The notes under the pieces are model-generated. The model ran no database searches. It had not been told where the DNA came from and saw nothing but the letters and a program-made list of their open reading frames with translations. A DNA stretch of 64,000 nucleotides from Notolepis coatsorum (Eukaryota; Chordata; Actinopteri; Aulopiformes; Paralepididae), in NCBI GenBank assembly GCA_963971535.1, contig OZ020593.1, forward strand, positions 12,054,809 through 12,118,808, read 5' to 3'. Positions 11,733-21,094 of the stretch are shown in pieces. Position 1 is the stretch's first letter, and each line of letters starts with the position of its first letter. Both the position numbers and the translations under genes were made by a program.

Positions 11733-14700
11733 CTAAATAAATAATAATAATAACTTTATTTGTATAGCACCTTCCATACAGGGGATTGCAGTTCAAAGTG
11801 CTTTACATCAGTACGATGTAAATAATAATAAAGTAATAATAATACATTATTTATTTATTAAATATTAAGTTTGGATTTTTTTTTTTTTTTTTTACAACTG
11901 AGGTAGGTAGATTACATTTTTAGAGACTAAAGTACAGAAAAAGGTACCGTTGGGTACCGGTATCGATTCACAGGTACCGGTACCGTATCGGTTAAAATGT
12001 GAACAGTACCCATCCCTCCCTACTGACCACCTCCGTCACAGCTGGCTTCCAGGTCTGTGTTCAGTGAGTGACTCCTCCTGCCAGCAGCGCAGAATTGTGA
12101 CAAATCTCAATCTAGAGTGATGTGAAGGTGGCATGAACTCTGACAAGACTGTTCGGACTGAGGCCACATATTGCAAAACAATCCGATCTGTATCTGACTC
12201 AGGGCCGCGTGTGGAAGTGGAAATCTGATTTGAACCAGATCCTCTTTCTCTCCTAAGATTCCTCGGAATCCTCTTCCACTCGTAAGTAGGTTAGATATAT
12301 ATTATGCTAATAGAACGAGAGGTTGGTTTTCTCTGCTTTACAGGCGGCACTTGAAATCCTCAGTTTTAACCCTTTCACTACCACACTACTACAGAAGGTT
12401 AACCCTTTCACTACCACACTACAGAGCGGGTTAACATTCTGTAGTGTGGTAGTGAAAGGGTTTTAACCCTTTGTCGTGTGGCAGTGAAAGGGTTAACCTT
12501 CTGTATTGTGGCAGTGAAAGGGTTTTAACAAGTAACCCTTTGGTAGTGTGGTAGTGAAAGGGTTAACACAATGTTTGGTAAGACAGGTTGTCAAACAAGT
12601 ACAATGTTTATTATGCAATAAAGTATTATGCAAATTCTAAATCATATGCATCCAATTCACAACTGGTTCAACCAGAATCCAACTTGACCTATATTGGATG
12701 CCGACTGTGATTTTCACCACAAAATAAGTGGCAAATTTCAATATTGTCAATATATTAGGGGTGCGGCCGGGTAGCACAGCGGACTAAGCGTCTGTCTACC
12801 ACCGCAGAGACACTGGTATCGAATCCGGCTGTCAGCGGTGCCTCCGGCTTGGGCCGGTCGTCATACTGGCACAATTGGCAGTGTCAGCGGGAGGGAAGCC
12901 GGTGGGGTGGTATTCTGGTCGTTGTAAAACAGCGACTCCTACAGGTCGGTCAGGGCGCCTGCACAGCGAGGGAGGGAGATGGGGTGAGGGTAGTGTGACC
13001 TCCCACGCGTTACACTTCACCAATGAGAGTCCTCGCTGCCAGGTGAAAAGAGGCTGCTGGCTGTCTCCTATGTATCGGAGGAAGCATGTGATAGACTTCA
13101 GGGCTCCCTAGACCGACGTGGGGGGGGCACATGCGCGCAACAACCAGGAAGGGGAGGGGGGAATTGGCATAACGACTAAATTGGGATGGGAGGAAAAAAA
13201 TACAGAAAAAAAATAGCAGGAGAAAAAGTGGATACAAAAAAATATTGTCAATTAAGGATGAGCGATTCATTTACTTTCAATTTCAAATGACAACTTTGTC
13301 TTCCCACGGTCATGATAAACTCCAGTCACCCTTGTCGCAATTCTCTGCAAATAGCCTTTTATTTGTGTGTGTGGATAGTGTTGGCTATATTTTATGTATA
13401 TACCAGGAAAGTAGCTCAGTCTCACATTTTTGACTCACATTCCAATAATCCATGTTTTTAACCTTAACCCTAATTAAAAATAAATTATATTCGATATGTA
13501 TGGTGAGGACTGAAGTTAATAATGATATTCATGAAAAAAAATTGGAACAATACATGAAAAAGATATGTTTTACTGAGATCGCAGTTTTCGGCAAAGGGCT
13601 AAAGGTGTGATTTTTTTAAAGGTTGACTCGAGGGTTAATAAAGCAGTGGTTTCATCACCGGGTCACGATCACCAGACAAGACGACCTGACGTCATCGGCT
13701 CTCGGGAAGGAAGCCATTATTGGGTGATTCGTTCGCCCCTCCCCTTGGATGTTTGGTAACCATGGCAACAGCACGCCACGCCAGCCAGCTTGCCCCTGGT
13801 GGTGGCTCGCGATAAGACGGCATCTGAACCGCGACGCGAACATCATTAGTTACACCTGGGTTCAGGAAGAGCACGCGCCCAGACACAGTGCGTAGAGGAC
13901 AGACCGTTAATAATGTTCTACAGAAAGCGTTCCGAGACAAGAGCTGAGAAATACCGTAACCTTTGGGAATTGACGTTATGCTTGATAGTAGTTCCTGCTC
14001 CGACGCGGTCATGAATGGTAAATGGACCGCGTTTATACAGCGGCTTTTATCCAAAGTGCTCCAAACAACTCGTGCCTCACATTCACTCACTCATTCACTC
14101 ACACGCCGCCCGCGGAGGCGACCATGCGAGGTGCCGAGGTTAAGTGTCTCGCTCGAGGACACTGCTGCCAATCAGTAACCAGTCATCTCAGTTTTGGGCA
14201 GGAGTCAATACGGACAGCCAGGGAGATCAAGGGGCTCCAATATATTTATTTATTCTATTTTTTTTTTTCTACTTTTTCTCCCCCTTTTTCGTATTTTTCT
14301 CCCATCCCAATTTAGTCGTTATGCCAATTCCCTTCCTGGTCATTGCGCGCTTTTGCCCCCTACTGTCGGCCTGGGGGAGGGAGAAGACTACCACATGTCT
14401 TCCTCCGATACATGTGGAGTCAGCCAGCCGCTTCTTTTCACCTGACAGTTCCTTTCCCACACTGAGCAGGCGCCCCGACCGACCTGTAGGAGTCGCTGTT
14501 TTACAACGACTAGGATACATACCCCCCACCGGCTTCTCACCCGCTAACACTGCCAATTGTGTTAGTATGGATTGCCGCCTGACCAAGCCGGAGGTACCGC
14601 TGACAGCTGGATTCGATCCCAGAGTCTCTCTGCGGTGGTAGGCAGGCGCTTAGTCCGCTGCGCTACCCAGACGCCCCTATTATATTTATTTATTCTTGAT

Positions 14701-17700
14701 ATAGAATTTTTATGTAAATCTAGTAGAACTGCAATAATCAAAACCAAACCATACAACGAGAAGGGGGCCAATGGTCAAAACAGACAAAAGGTACACGCTA
14801 CTGTACCATCTAACATCCAGGCCGCCTGAATACTTTCGACAACAAATGTTTGTTTCTGCGTCTCTGATTGGCCCATGCGTTTCTGGTCATGTGACATGTG
14901 CGCCAATCGTGGGACCGCAAGTTTCTACACTGGTTAAGCTTAGGCGCTCTTTCGAAGTTGGTTAAGGTTAGAGTTTGTCTTAGAGCATGGCGATAGAACG
15001 CCTGGTAGTTTGCAGGCTGTTAGACCCGGAAATAGGCGCAGAACTTGCTGTCCCACGATTGGCGCACATGTCACATGACCTGGCCAATCAGAGCGCAAAA
15101 CTCGAACGCGGAAACAAACATTTGTTGTCGAAAGTATTCACGCATCCAGGCCTGACTAAGCTGACAAGAGGTATATATATGTAACGGTTGTGACAACGTC
15201 ACCTCAAACTTCGATGCCCCAAGGGAGATTCGAACAAGGGTCTGCCACGCCGCGTGCAACAACACAGACCGCTATACCAAGAGGTGAATTCACTTCTCTG
15301 TACCGTGTCTATGCGTCTTTTGAGGATGTGAGTTTAACCCATAGCACCGCTACTCACCCCAGCCCTTCGTGACTGTGCTTCACGATACCATCCTGGCACC
15401 GCTACTCACCCCAGCCCTTCGTGACTGTGCTTCACGATACCATCCTGGCACCGCTACTCACCCCAGCCCTTCGTGACTGTGCTTCACGATACCATCCTGG
15501 CACCGCTACTCACCCCAGCCCTTCGTGACTGTGCTTCACGATACCATCCTGGCACCGCTACTCGCCCCAGCCCTTCGTGACTGTGCTTCACGATACCATC
15601 CTGGCACCGCTACTCGCCCCAGCCCTTCGTGACTGTGCTTCACGATACCATCCTGGCACCGCTACTCGCCCCAGCCCTTCGTGACTGTGCTTCACGATAC
15701 CATCCTGGCACCGCTACTCACCCCAGCCCTTAGTGACTGCTCTTCACGATACCATCCGTTACACATATATATATATATACAGAATTGGTACCAGAGGGTG
15801 TAACTCACCCACGGTGGCCCGGATGAGGGGCGAAGGGTCGCCGATGTTTTGGAGACATTCGCTTTTGATGAACTCGGACACGCCGTTGGGGAAGTTCTGA
15901 TAGTGGGCCTTCACGTTGTTCTTCAAGATCAGTCCACTCAGGGACCGGGTCGGCTCGTCTGCGGGAGGAGGAGGAGGAGGAGGAGGAAGGTCAGCGAGTT
16001 AACCCTTTCACTACCACACTACAGAAGGTGAACCCTTTCACTACCACACTACAGACAGTTAGGGCTAGATCCACAAAGATTCAGGGATTCAATCAATCAA
16101 TCTGCACAGTGATTGATTGAATGAAAATGTTATTTAACAGATTGCAGAATGGGTACAATACAGTACGGATCAATAGACACAATTGTTAAGGGGATGCAGA
16201 CCTGAGAAAGACTTTCGTCTTGTTTACATCAGGGTCCGTAATGAATTGTAAGTAAGGGTGCAACTTGCTCCGTGCAATCCATTCTTTGTGGATCTAGCCC
16301 TTAGTGTGGTAGTGAAAGGGTTAACCTTCTGTAGTGTGGTAGTGAAAGGGTTCAGATGAGATAAGATGAGATATTCCTTTATTGATCCCCTTGGTGGAAA
16401 TTCGAGTGCCATGGTAGCATGGGGGAGGGGGGAGGGGATGTACAGGTATGGGCAGGGTACTATAGTAGAAAGACATAAATATAGGCAATACAAAAAAATA
16501 AAAATAATGTAAACAGTGTAAACAAAGGTGCAGATGAGGGTCTGTATGCCAGTCAGTTATATCAGTTATATTATACGTTACAATACAATAAATAATTTGA
16601 ATCTGAATGCATACTATGAGTAAGGGTAAACTGTATACACAATGTGCAGTACACACAAGGTAGGTACCCTAACTGGCAAGTTGAAAGGGAGTTTCAATAT
16701 TGTGCAGGTTTTTGTTGTTGTTGTTTGAGGCACATTATAGAGCAAAACAGATGGGAGGTAATAATGACAATCGGTTGTTCACACAATCTACTGACAGAAA
16801 GTACAGTATAGTCAAGTTAGACCGCGCTCACAAGTTCTCACACTGGGTGCTGTAATCCCATAAAGATCAGTATATCAAAAAGCAGGGTAGCCGGACCAGC
16901 ACTCACAGGTTCAATGTTTTTTAATGGCAGCCTGAATAAAAAGCAGACATGTTTCGGACAATGTCCTTCTTCAGTGATATGGCTAGTGCTGGTCCGGCTA
17001 CCCTGCTTTTTGATAGAAAGTACAGTATGCAATACCCTCAAACCAGCATAATGGTGCACTTAGAACCGCAAAACATAAACACAGCACCTGCAGTTCCACA
17101 TTCCTGTTCAACCTGTGAGGAGAAGGATATGGAGGCACTGGGGGAGAAGAGGATGGCGTGGTGAACAGGGCAACTTCTCTACTTACACTGAATGGCGTTT
17201 AGCAGCGATAAGCTACAGAAGGGTGATTTGAAACGAGTGCTACCCTCCTTGTGGAATAAAGAACACCTTAAACACAACTCTGAACTCCATTGCCTATACC
17301 CTATAGGCTTTGTTACCCATACGACCTTTGAAGTTCTGTTGCCTATACTCAATGGATACTACTGCTTTCACTGTCTACAACTGCCCTACACTGTAATCGT
17401 AGTAATTATTAGAAAAAATAAATCAATATGTGTACAGTACTAAGCAAACACCTCCAAAAACGGTATTATCCGAGTTGACTTAATTCTATATTTTTCTAAA
17501 TTCCCCATGGCATCCCAAATCCTTCCACGAACTGCAACGCTCATAATGTTCAAATGTCTTTAAGAGCTCTCGACAATCGGGTCATCCACTGTACAGACAG
17601 TCGGGTCAGGAGTTGAGTGGTGCAGGGCATTAGGTTTAAAATTAGAATGACCCATATTCCCGCAGTGCCACCTCATCTGTGACAAAGACGGTCTCCTCCT

Positions 17701-18998
17701 GAGTCATGTAGCCTGAGTGAGACCTGGCACGAAGCAGTCACACGCGACGCACGCAACGACATTCAACAGGGTTCCCACGCACATTGCTACATGAAATTCA
17801 AGGACTTTCAAGTATTTTTCCAAGCACTATATTTTTCTTTTAAATGCTGTTTTTTATAGGGGGGGGGAATCAGATCCAATGGCTTAAAACCTATTTCCGA
17901 CAATTAGTTACACTTTAAATGGAAAATTTGTATTTCATGATTCAGAACAATAATAGCATGGATGAACAAAACTTCCAATGTGAATGGTTTATTTGATTTT
18001 CAAGGACGTTTTAAGCACCTTGTTAAAAAATTTGCTGTTTTCAAGGAATTCCAGGCCTTGACTTTTTTTTGTGTGTAAAAAATCAAGCACTTTAAGCACT
18101 TCAGGGATCTTGCGCGAACCCTGATTCAACCCCAGAGGAGATGGGGATGAATGAATGAATGAATGAATGAATGAATGAATGAATGAATGAATGAATGAAT
18201 GAAAACTTTATTTAACAGATTGCAGAATGGGTACAATACAGTACGGCTCAATACACACAATTGTTAAGAGGATGCAGACCAGAGAAAGACTTTCGTCTTG
18301 TTTACATCAGGGTCCCCCATTTTCAATTCATAAGAGACATTTATGACATACACAACATACATGACATCATGACCTTTATGACCTTTATGGCATAGGGAGG
18401 TCATGTTAGGGGAGATGTTAGGGAGTGACGGAAAGGGTGTGGGGGGGGGGGATCTTACCTTCAGATTTCAACTTTGTGAGGACGAATATCAAGTAGTTGT
18501 TAAAATCCGGGTACTGGTTCAGCTGCTCGAGTCTCTTTGGAAAAGGTTGTTGAGGAAGACATGATATTATAGCACAGACGAGGCCAACGGGATTGTGATC
18601 GTGAACATGCCACACAACACAATACAACGCAGGTTGTTCCTTTTTATTTAGGCTAACGTCAACACACGTTTCAATTCACAAAAGACTGAACAATCCACCA
18701 ACTGCACTAGTGGCCACACTGTCACACAAGTCCAACGCAACAACAAAGGGATGGCAGAGGTGACACGACAACTGTAATAACACCAGTCCTATACTAAACG
18801 AAACCACTACTAGTCAACTTTATCCAACTGTGTTAGAAATAAACGAAAACCAAAAAAAAGGATTTATTTTTCCAGTAACGTCAAGTTCGTCAACGTTATC
18901 TAGCTAATAACACGCATAACTTAACCGTTATTAGACGTTAGGATATCAGTCATAATAATAACCCATGGCGAGACAAACTAGGAGACAAAGTCCTCGCC

Positions 18999-19038
<40 letters not shown>

Positions 19039-19956
19039 AACTTTATTAACAGATTGCAGAATGGGTACAATACAGTACAGTACGGCTCAATACACACAAT
19101 TGTTAAGGGGATGCAGACCAGAGAAAGACTTTCGTCTTGTTTACATCAGGGTCCCCCATTTTCAATTCATAGTGACATTTATGACATATACATGACATAC
19201 AGGTAGACAATACTGTTACATCTAGACATTTATGACATACCAGATCTACAAATATACAGTACTGTTTGTGATACAAAAAGAGTCTAAAAAGAGAGTACAT
19301 TTGAGGGGGAAGAAACTGTACATTGGACTGTACTGTACAACTGTAGGCCTACATTGGATAATAAACACCAGTCCTACAAAACGAAACCACTACTAGTCAA
19401 CTTTATCCAACTGTGTTCGAAATAAACGGGGGAAAAAACAAAAAAAGGATTTAATTTCCCCAGTAACGTCAACGTTATCTAGCTATAATAATAACGCGCA
19501 TAACTTAACCGTTATTAGACGTTATAATAGGATATCAGTCATAATAATAATAACCCATGGCGAGACAAACTATAATAGGAGGAGACAATAAAGTCCTCGC
19601 TCATGACCTTTTATTATTATCCAGCGAATAACATATTAATAATATGACTTATTATTAGCGAGGACTTTGTCTCGCCATGGGTTATTTATTACAACGTTAT
19701 TACCTATTATTATCATAATAAAGGTGCCAGTGTGGCACAAGCAGGGGCACCAACCAACCAACCCACTCGGAACCGGCTATAGGTCGCTATAGTTTAACGA
19801 CAATATTAACATATTAACATATATCCCGAGAAGAGGACACAATAAGGATACTTGCTGCACGGATCTCTGGGTGGTCGTGTCGGGACTCTGGGACTCCTTC
19901 AGCAGCTGGAGGATCTGCTGGAGACCCAGCTCGTCGGGGTTCCACTCGCACTCCAT
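5303..19956 (-). CDS. tnpo1: Transportin-1 (karyopherin beta-2), 5' part of gene: four coding exons
   Basis: Nuclear import receptor that carries PY-NLS cargo such as hnRNPs through the nuclear pore. Seen: spliced minus-strand exons 19956-19852, 18534-18459, 15958-15809 and 5409-5303 join in phase to about 146 codons. They read [20 protein letters not shown], then [19 protein letters not shown], then [20 protein letters not shown], then [19 protein letters not shown] and end in DYNTCE. This is the importin-beta N-terminal region and first HEAT repeats. Residues such as [10 protein letters not shown] and [11 protein letters not shown] fit vertebrate TNPO1 better than TNPO2. All introns are GT-AG. 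The next exon (GAFGALQKICED in the family) is not found in 1-5302, so the remaining roughly 740 residues lie left of the window. The ATG at 19954-19956 matches the shorter human isoform. The exon continues upstream in frame (GSGSGAK), so a longer N-terminus from an upstream exon is possible. Exon 5 has duplicated donors. Confidence 0.93.
5490..5875 (+). mobile_element. LINE-A 3'-UTR copy with (AATC)n tail
   Basis: Contains gaattgaaaatgggggaccc, gatgtaaacaagacgaa, ctggtctgcatccccttaac, the end ctgcaatctgttaatt and an (AATC)n tail. The same 3' UTR ends the long LINE at 56863-60153, so this is a 5'-truncated copy. Confidence 0.8.
6370..7035 (+). mobile_element. tRNA-derived SINE (type 2) interrupted by foldback copy B
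   Basis: The SINE head (ctggtaatcggaaggttcccggtt) stops at 6402. The body resumes at 6825 with ttcccggttcgatcctcc and goes on to cttgagcgagacacttaac and gtgagaatgtgaggc. The duplicated ttcccggtt marks the insertion. Confidence 0.75.
6403..6824. mobile_element. Foldback MITE, copy B (9-bp TSD)
   Basis: Same core as copy A. Perfect 9-bp duplication ttcccggtt at 6394-6402 and 6825-6833 inside the SINE. The left arm has the tag TACCAACTACCCTCCA (6416-6431). The right arm ends at cagatcgc and lacks the outer tag segment. Confidence 0.8.
7405..7612 (+). mobile_element. LINE-A 3'-UTR copy
   Basis: gaattgaaaatgggggaccc through ctgcaatctgttaataacat and (CAAT)n, as in the other LINE-A tails. Confidence 0.8.
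7880..8130. mobile_element. hAT-like MITE fragment
   Basis: Starts gtgttgtcgaaaatatcg and shares the internal block aaggaagttgcattgttca plus gcattcagttaagtcgga with the hAT MITE at 8543-9009. The right end is not clear. Confidence 0.4.
8143..8542. mobile_element. Type 2 SINE, inverted halves
   Basis: Plus-strand head at 8143-8215 (gtggctcaggaggtagagcg, ggttcgattc). SINE 3' end at 8415-8455 (aaagcgccttggataaagg). Reverse head at 8465-8542 (gaccgctctgcctcctgagc). Box A/B-like motifs indicate a tRNA origin. The middle 8235-8400 is unrelated. Confidence 0.55.
8543..9009. mobile_element. hAT MITE, 8-bp TSD gccaccgc
   Basis: Ends TAGGGGTGGG and CCCACCCCTA. Perfect 8-bp duplication gccaccgc at 8535-8542 and 9010-9017. 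Inserted in the reverse SINE head. A close relative is at 60743-61220. Confidence 0.9.
9068..9245. repeat. Minisatellite of CTGTCTG and CTGTACCCAAG units
   Basis: Alternating CTGTCTG and CTGTACCCAAGCTGTCTG units. Ends next to a (CAAT)n run that is the tail of the following LINE. Confidence 0.88.
9255..9715 (-). pseudogene. L2-like LINE C-terminal fragment, 5'-truncated
   Basis: The minus-strand frame at 9700-9431 contains [40 protein letters not shown] and [16 protein letters not shown], the typical C-terminus of fish L2-type reverse transcriptase proteins. A short 3' UTR and a (TTGA)n tail follow at about 9255-9283. No RT core is present. Confidence 0.85.
9838..9965 (-). mobile_element. Type 2 SINE 3'-end fragment
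   Basis: Reverse orientation of the SINE 3' end: ggtaaatggtgcattgatat, atccaaagcgctttacaat. Confidence 0.6.
10208..10268. repeat. (CA)n microsatellite
   Basis: About 30 uninterrupted CA dinucleotides. Confidence 0.97.
10792..10972. mobile_element. piggyBac-like solo-TIR array (TTAA flanks)
   Basis: TTAA at 10788-10791 and 10973-10976. One forward CCCTTTCACTACCACACTAC unit is followed by four reverse units, each about 30 bp and mostly separated by GTTAAC. Confidence 0.7.
11459..11730. repeat. (ATT)n and (TA)n microsatellites
   Basis: ATT trinucleotides at 11459-11600, then (TA)n at 11667-11730. Next to them is a LINE-like fragment (ctttatttgtatagcacctt) at 11750-11830. Confidence 0.93.
12370..12562. 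mobile_element. piggyBac-like solo-TIR array (TTAA flanks)
   Basis: TTAA at 12366-12369 and 12563-12566. Two forward then several reverse TIR units, the same convergent order as at 10.8 kb. Confidence 0.7.
12763..13240 (+). mobile_element. Type 1 SINE, full length
   Basis: tRNA-like head (gggtagcacagcggactaag, tatcgaatccggct), central cagcgactcctacaggtcgg and gctgccaggtgaaaagag, tail ttgggatgggaggaaaa to gtggata(A)n. Target duplication aatattgtcaat on both sides. Confidence 0.85.
14012..14168 (-). mobile_element. Type 2 SINE fragment
   Basis: Reverse 3' half: aatggtaaatggaccgcg, cggcttttatccaaagtgct, ttaagtgtctcgctcgagg. Confidence 0.65.
14257..14680 (-). mobile_element. Type 1 SINE, 16-bp TSD
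   Basis: Reverse-oriented copy from the (T)-rich tail to ccgctgcgctacccagacgc. Perfect 16-bp duplication tatatttatttattct at 14241-14256 and 14681-14696. Confidence 0.92.
14823..15142. mobile_element. Foldback MITE, copy C (9-bp TSD)
   Basis: Perfect 9-bp duplication catccaggc at 14814-14822 and 15143-15151. Conserved terminus CTGAATACTTT. Tag CGACAACAAATGTTTG at 14837-14852 with its exact reverse complement at 15115-15130. The core is nearly identical to copy F. Confidence 0.9.
15196..15292 (-). repeat. tRNA-like sequence (not a clear tRNA gene)
   Basis: The reverse strand reads cctcttggtatagcggtctg and later gttcgaatctcc, resembling boxes A and B. The intervening arms do not fold convincingly as a functional tRNA, so it is probably a tRNA-derived repeat. 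Confidence 0.4.
15340..15757. repeat. 52-bp minisatellite, 8 copies
   Basis: Unit starts caccgctactcaccccagcc and ends cgataccatcctgg. Copies are nearly identical (A/G at one site). It lies about 50 bp downstream of the tnpo1 exon 15809-15958 donor. Confidence 0.93.
15809..15958 (-). CDS. tnpo1: tnpo1 coding exon ([20 protein letters not shown]...SPLIRATVG)
   Basis: 150 nt, acceptor cccgcag, donor GTGG|GTGAGT. It completes the split codon G|AC from the previous exon and ends one base into the glycine codon of ATVG. The 52-bp minisatellite at 15345-15755 begins about 50 bp downstream of its donor in the intron. Confidence 0.92.
16003..16350. mobile_element. piggyBac-like TIR array split by a MITE
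   Basis: Forward TIR units at 16003-16055 follow TTAA. Reverse units at 16303-16350 end GTGAAAGGG. The 16062-16300 MITE sits between them. Confidence 0.6.
16062..16300. mobile_element. PIF/Harbinger-like MITE with TTA duplication
   Basis: Terminal inverted repeats GGGCTAGATCCACAAAGA and TCTTTGTGGATCTAGCCC, flanked by TTA on both sides. A LINE-A 3' tail (16085-16250, reverse) is nested inside. The superfamily is inferred from the 3-bp TTA duplication and the GGG start. Confidence 0.65.
16355..16680 (-). mobile_element. LINE 3'-end fragment
   Basis: agatgagatattcctttatt, gatccccttggtggaaattc and tagcatggggg as in 165-600; reverse orientation with a short-repeat tail. Confidence 0.5.
16845..17025 (-). 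mobile_element. Penelope-like repeat with hammerhead-like motif
   Basis: Inverted arms tcaaaaagcagggtagccgg and ccggctaccctgctttttga surround a minus-strand motif CTGAAGA-A-GGAC-ATT-GTCC-GAAA-CATGTC (16946-16974). The same unit is on the plus strand near 31860-32040. Assignment to Penelope-like elements is an inference from the motif. Confidence 0.45.
17767..18123. mobile_element. hAT-like MITE (CAGGGTTC termini)
   Basis: Starts CAGGGTTCCCACGC, ends GCGCGAACCCTG, flanked by attcaa on both sides. The internal text (gctgttttcaaggaattcca, atcaagcactttaagcactt) recurs at 36983-37538 and 62957-63280. Confidence 0.7.
18150..18375 (-). mobile_element. LINE-A 3'-UTR copy with (GAAT)n tail
   Basis: (GAAT)n then aacagattgcagaatgggta to tcccccattttcaattcata, the reverse complement of the LINE-A 3' UTR. 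Confidence 0.8.
18459..18534 (-). CDS. tnpo1: tnpo1 coding exon ([25 protein letters not shown])
   Basis: 76 nt between the acceptor ttccaaag and the donor GAAG|GTAAGA. It starts in phase 0 with AGA CTC GAG (R-L-E, where human has K-L-E) and ends phase 1. It is part of the importin-beta N-terminal domain that contacts Ran. Confidence 0.9.
18779..18997. repeat. Direct duplication, copy 1 (tnpo1 intron)
   Basis: About 215 bp (caccagtcctatactaaacg to cccatggcgagacaaacta) repeated at 19361-19603. The copies are separated by a LINE-A tail. Confidence 0.8.
19003..19360 (-). mobile_element. LINE-A 3'-UTR copy
   Basis: (ATTG)n tail at 19003-19036, then the full reverse LINE-A 3' UTR. Confidence 0.8.
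19361..19690. repeat. Direct duplication copy 2 plus inverted echo
   Basis: Copy 2 of the 18779 block ends with cccatggcgagacaaac and aaagtcctcgct near 19555-19602. The reverse complement agcgaggactttgtctcgcc then appears at 19655-19675, making a hairpin. Confidence 0.7.
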
Positions 19957-19977
19957 CTTGGCTCCAGATCCAGATCC
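19852..19977 (-). CDS. tnpo1: tnpo1 exon with start codon (exon 2 or first coding exon)
   Basis: The acceptor ctgcag precedes 19977 and the donor follows CAGCAA at 19852 (GTATCC). The initiating ATG is at 19956-19954, followed by 35 codons ending SVQQ, phase 0. The 21 nt upstream of the ATG stay open (GSGSGAK), so they are either 5' UTR or coding from an upstream exon. Confidence 0.88.
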
Positions 19978-20337
19978 CTGCAGCAGCGACGGAATAATAA
20001 AAAATAAATAAAAAGCAGAGAGAATGGAGTTGTCAACACAGATGATCCCCTTCACCTTCACGGATCAAAGGTAGTGGCAGCGGAATGATCGATTATGCTA
20101 ATAGAATAATATGTCATAATAATAACGGATGACGCGCGATTGATTTTACGCGTAAAACAACTACATACCCGGGGATGATAATAATATGGTTTGTCCGTCC
20201 TAATAACAATGTGCCTGTCTGTCTGGGAGTTCAGACATGGGGCCTGCTGCTGCTGTCACAAGCCAAGTGTTATTCCGTTTTCGCAACAAGCTACAGTAGC
20301 TGCTGGCCGAACAGATCCATGGCGCATAACGCGCTGC

Positions 20338-20700
20338 CTCCGTCTGGGAACCCTCCGCCAGGTCCTAGTGCGCACCCTGTTTCATCCCCGCAGCCACACG
20401 TCTGGGAACCCTCCGCCAGGTCCTAGTGCTCACCCTGTTTCATCCCCACAGCCACACGTCTGGGAACCCTCCGCCAGGTCCTAGTGCTCACCCCGTTTCA
20501 TCCCCACAGCCACACGTCTGGGAACCCTCCGTGCAGGTCCTAGTGCTCACCCTGTTTCATCCCCACAGCCACACGACTGGGAACCCTCCGTGCAGGTCCT
20601 AGTGCTCACCCTGTTTCATCCCTGCAGCCACACGACTGGGAACCCTCCGTGCAGGTCCTAGTGCTCACCCTGTTTCATCCCAGCAGCCACACGACTGGGA
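20338..20700. repeat. ~60-bp minisatellite upstream of tnpo1, 6 copies
   Basis: Unit cgtctgggaaccctccgcca, then ggtcctagtgctcaccctg, then tttcatccccacagccacac. On the minus (tnpo1) strand each unit reads GATGAAACAGGGTGAGC, a plausible 5' splice site. A single extra partial copy lies beyond the foldback element at 24169-24200. Confidence 0.88.
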
Positions 20701-21094
20701 AGCGGCTATGCTTTTACCAACGCGTTCGTGTTTCCGGGTTCCCGTTTTGCGCTCTGATTGGCCACTGACCTACGCTAGTACGCCCCCCTCGTAAGTAGAG
20801 AGTCGGCGCTGCACTCAACCGATTAATTCAACAGGAAGCGATTTGTGAGTACAATACACCATCACGCCAGAGTGGATAAAGAAATGCTCCAGAAATGAAT
20901 ATGCGTAGGGAAAGGCTTAACGAGTCAGCGCGAGAGCGCACACACAAAAGCACACACGCATGATATCTGATTTATTAATGCCAAATAATGGACGACGACC
21001 GCAATTGGCACTTGAAAAGTGTAAATGATGGATTAGTCAGTAACAATTCAAGACAGCTTGTATAGCTCAACTGGTTAGTCCCCTGCCTGTGGAC

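Noticed and set aside
15196..15292. tRNA gene
   Set aside because: Box-like motifs are present but the arms do not form a credible cloverleaf, and similar heads in the window belong to SINEs.
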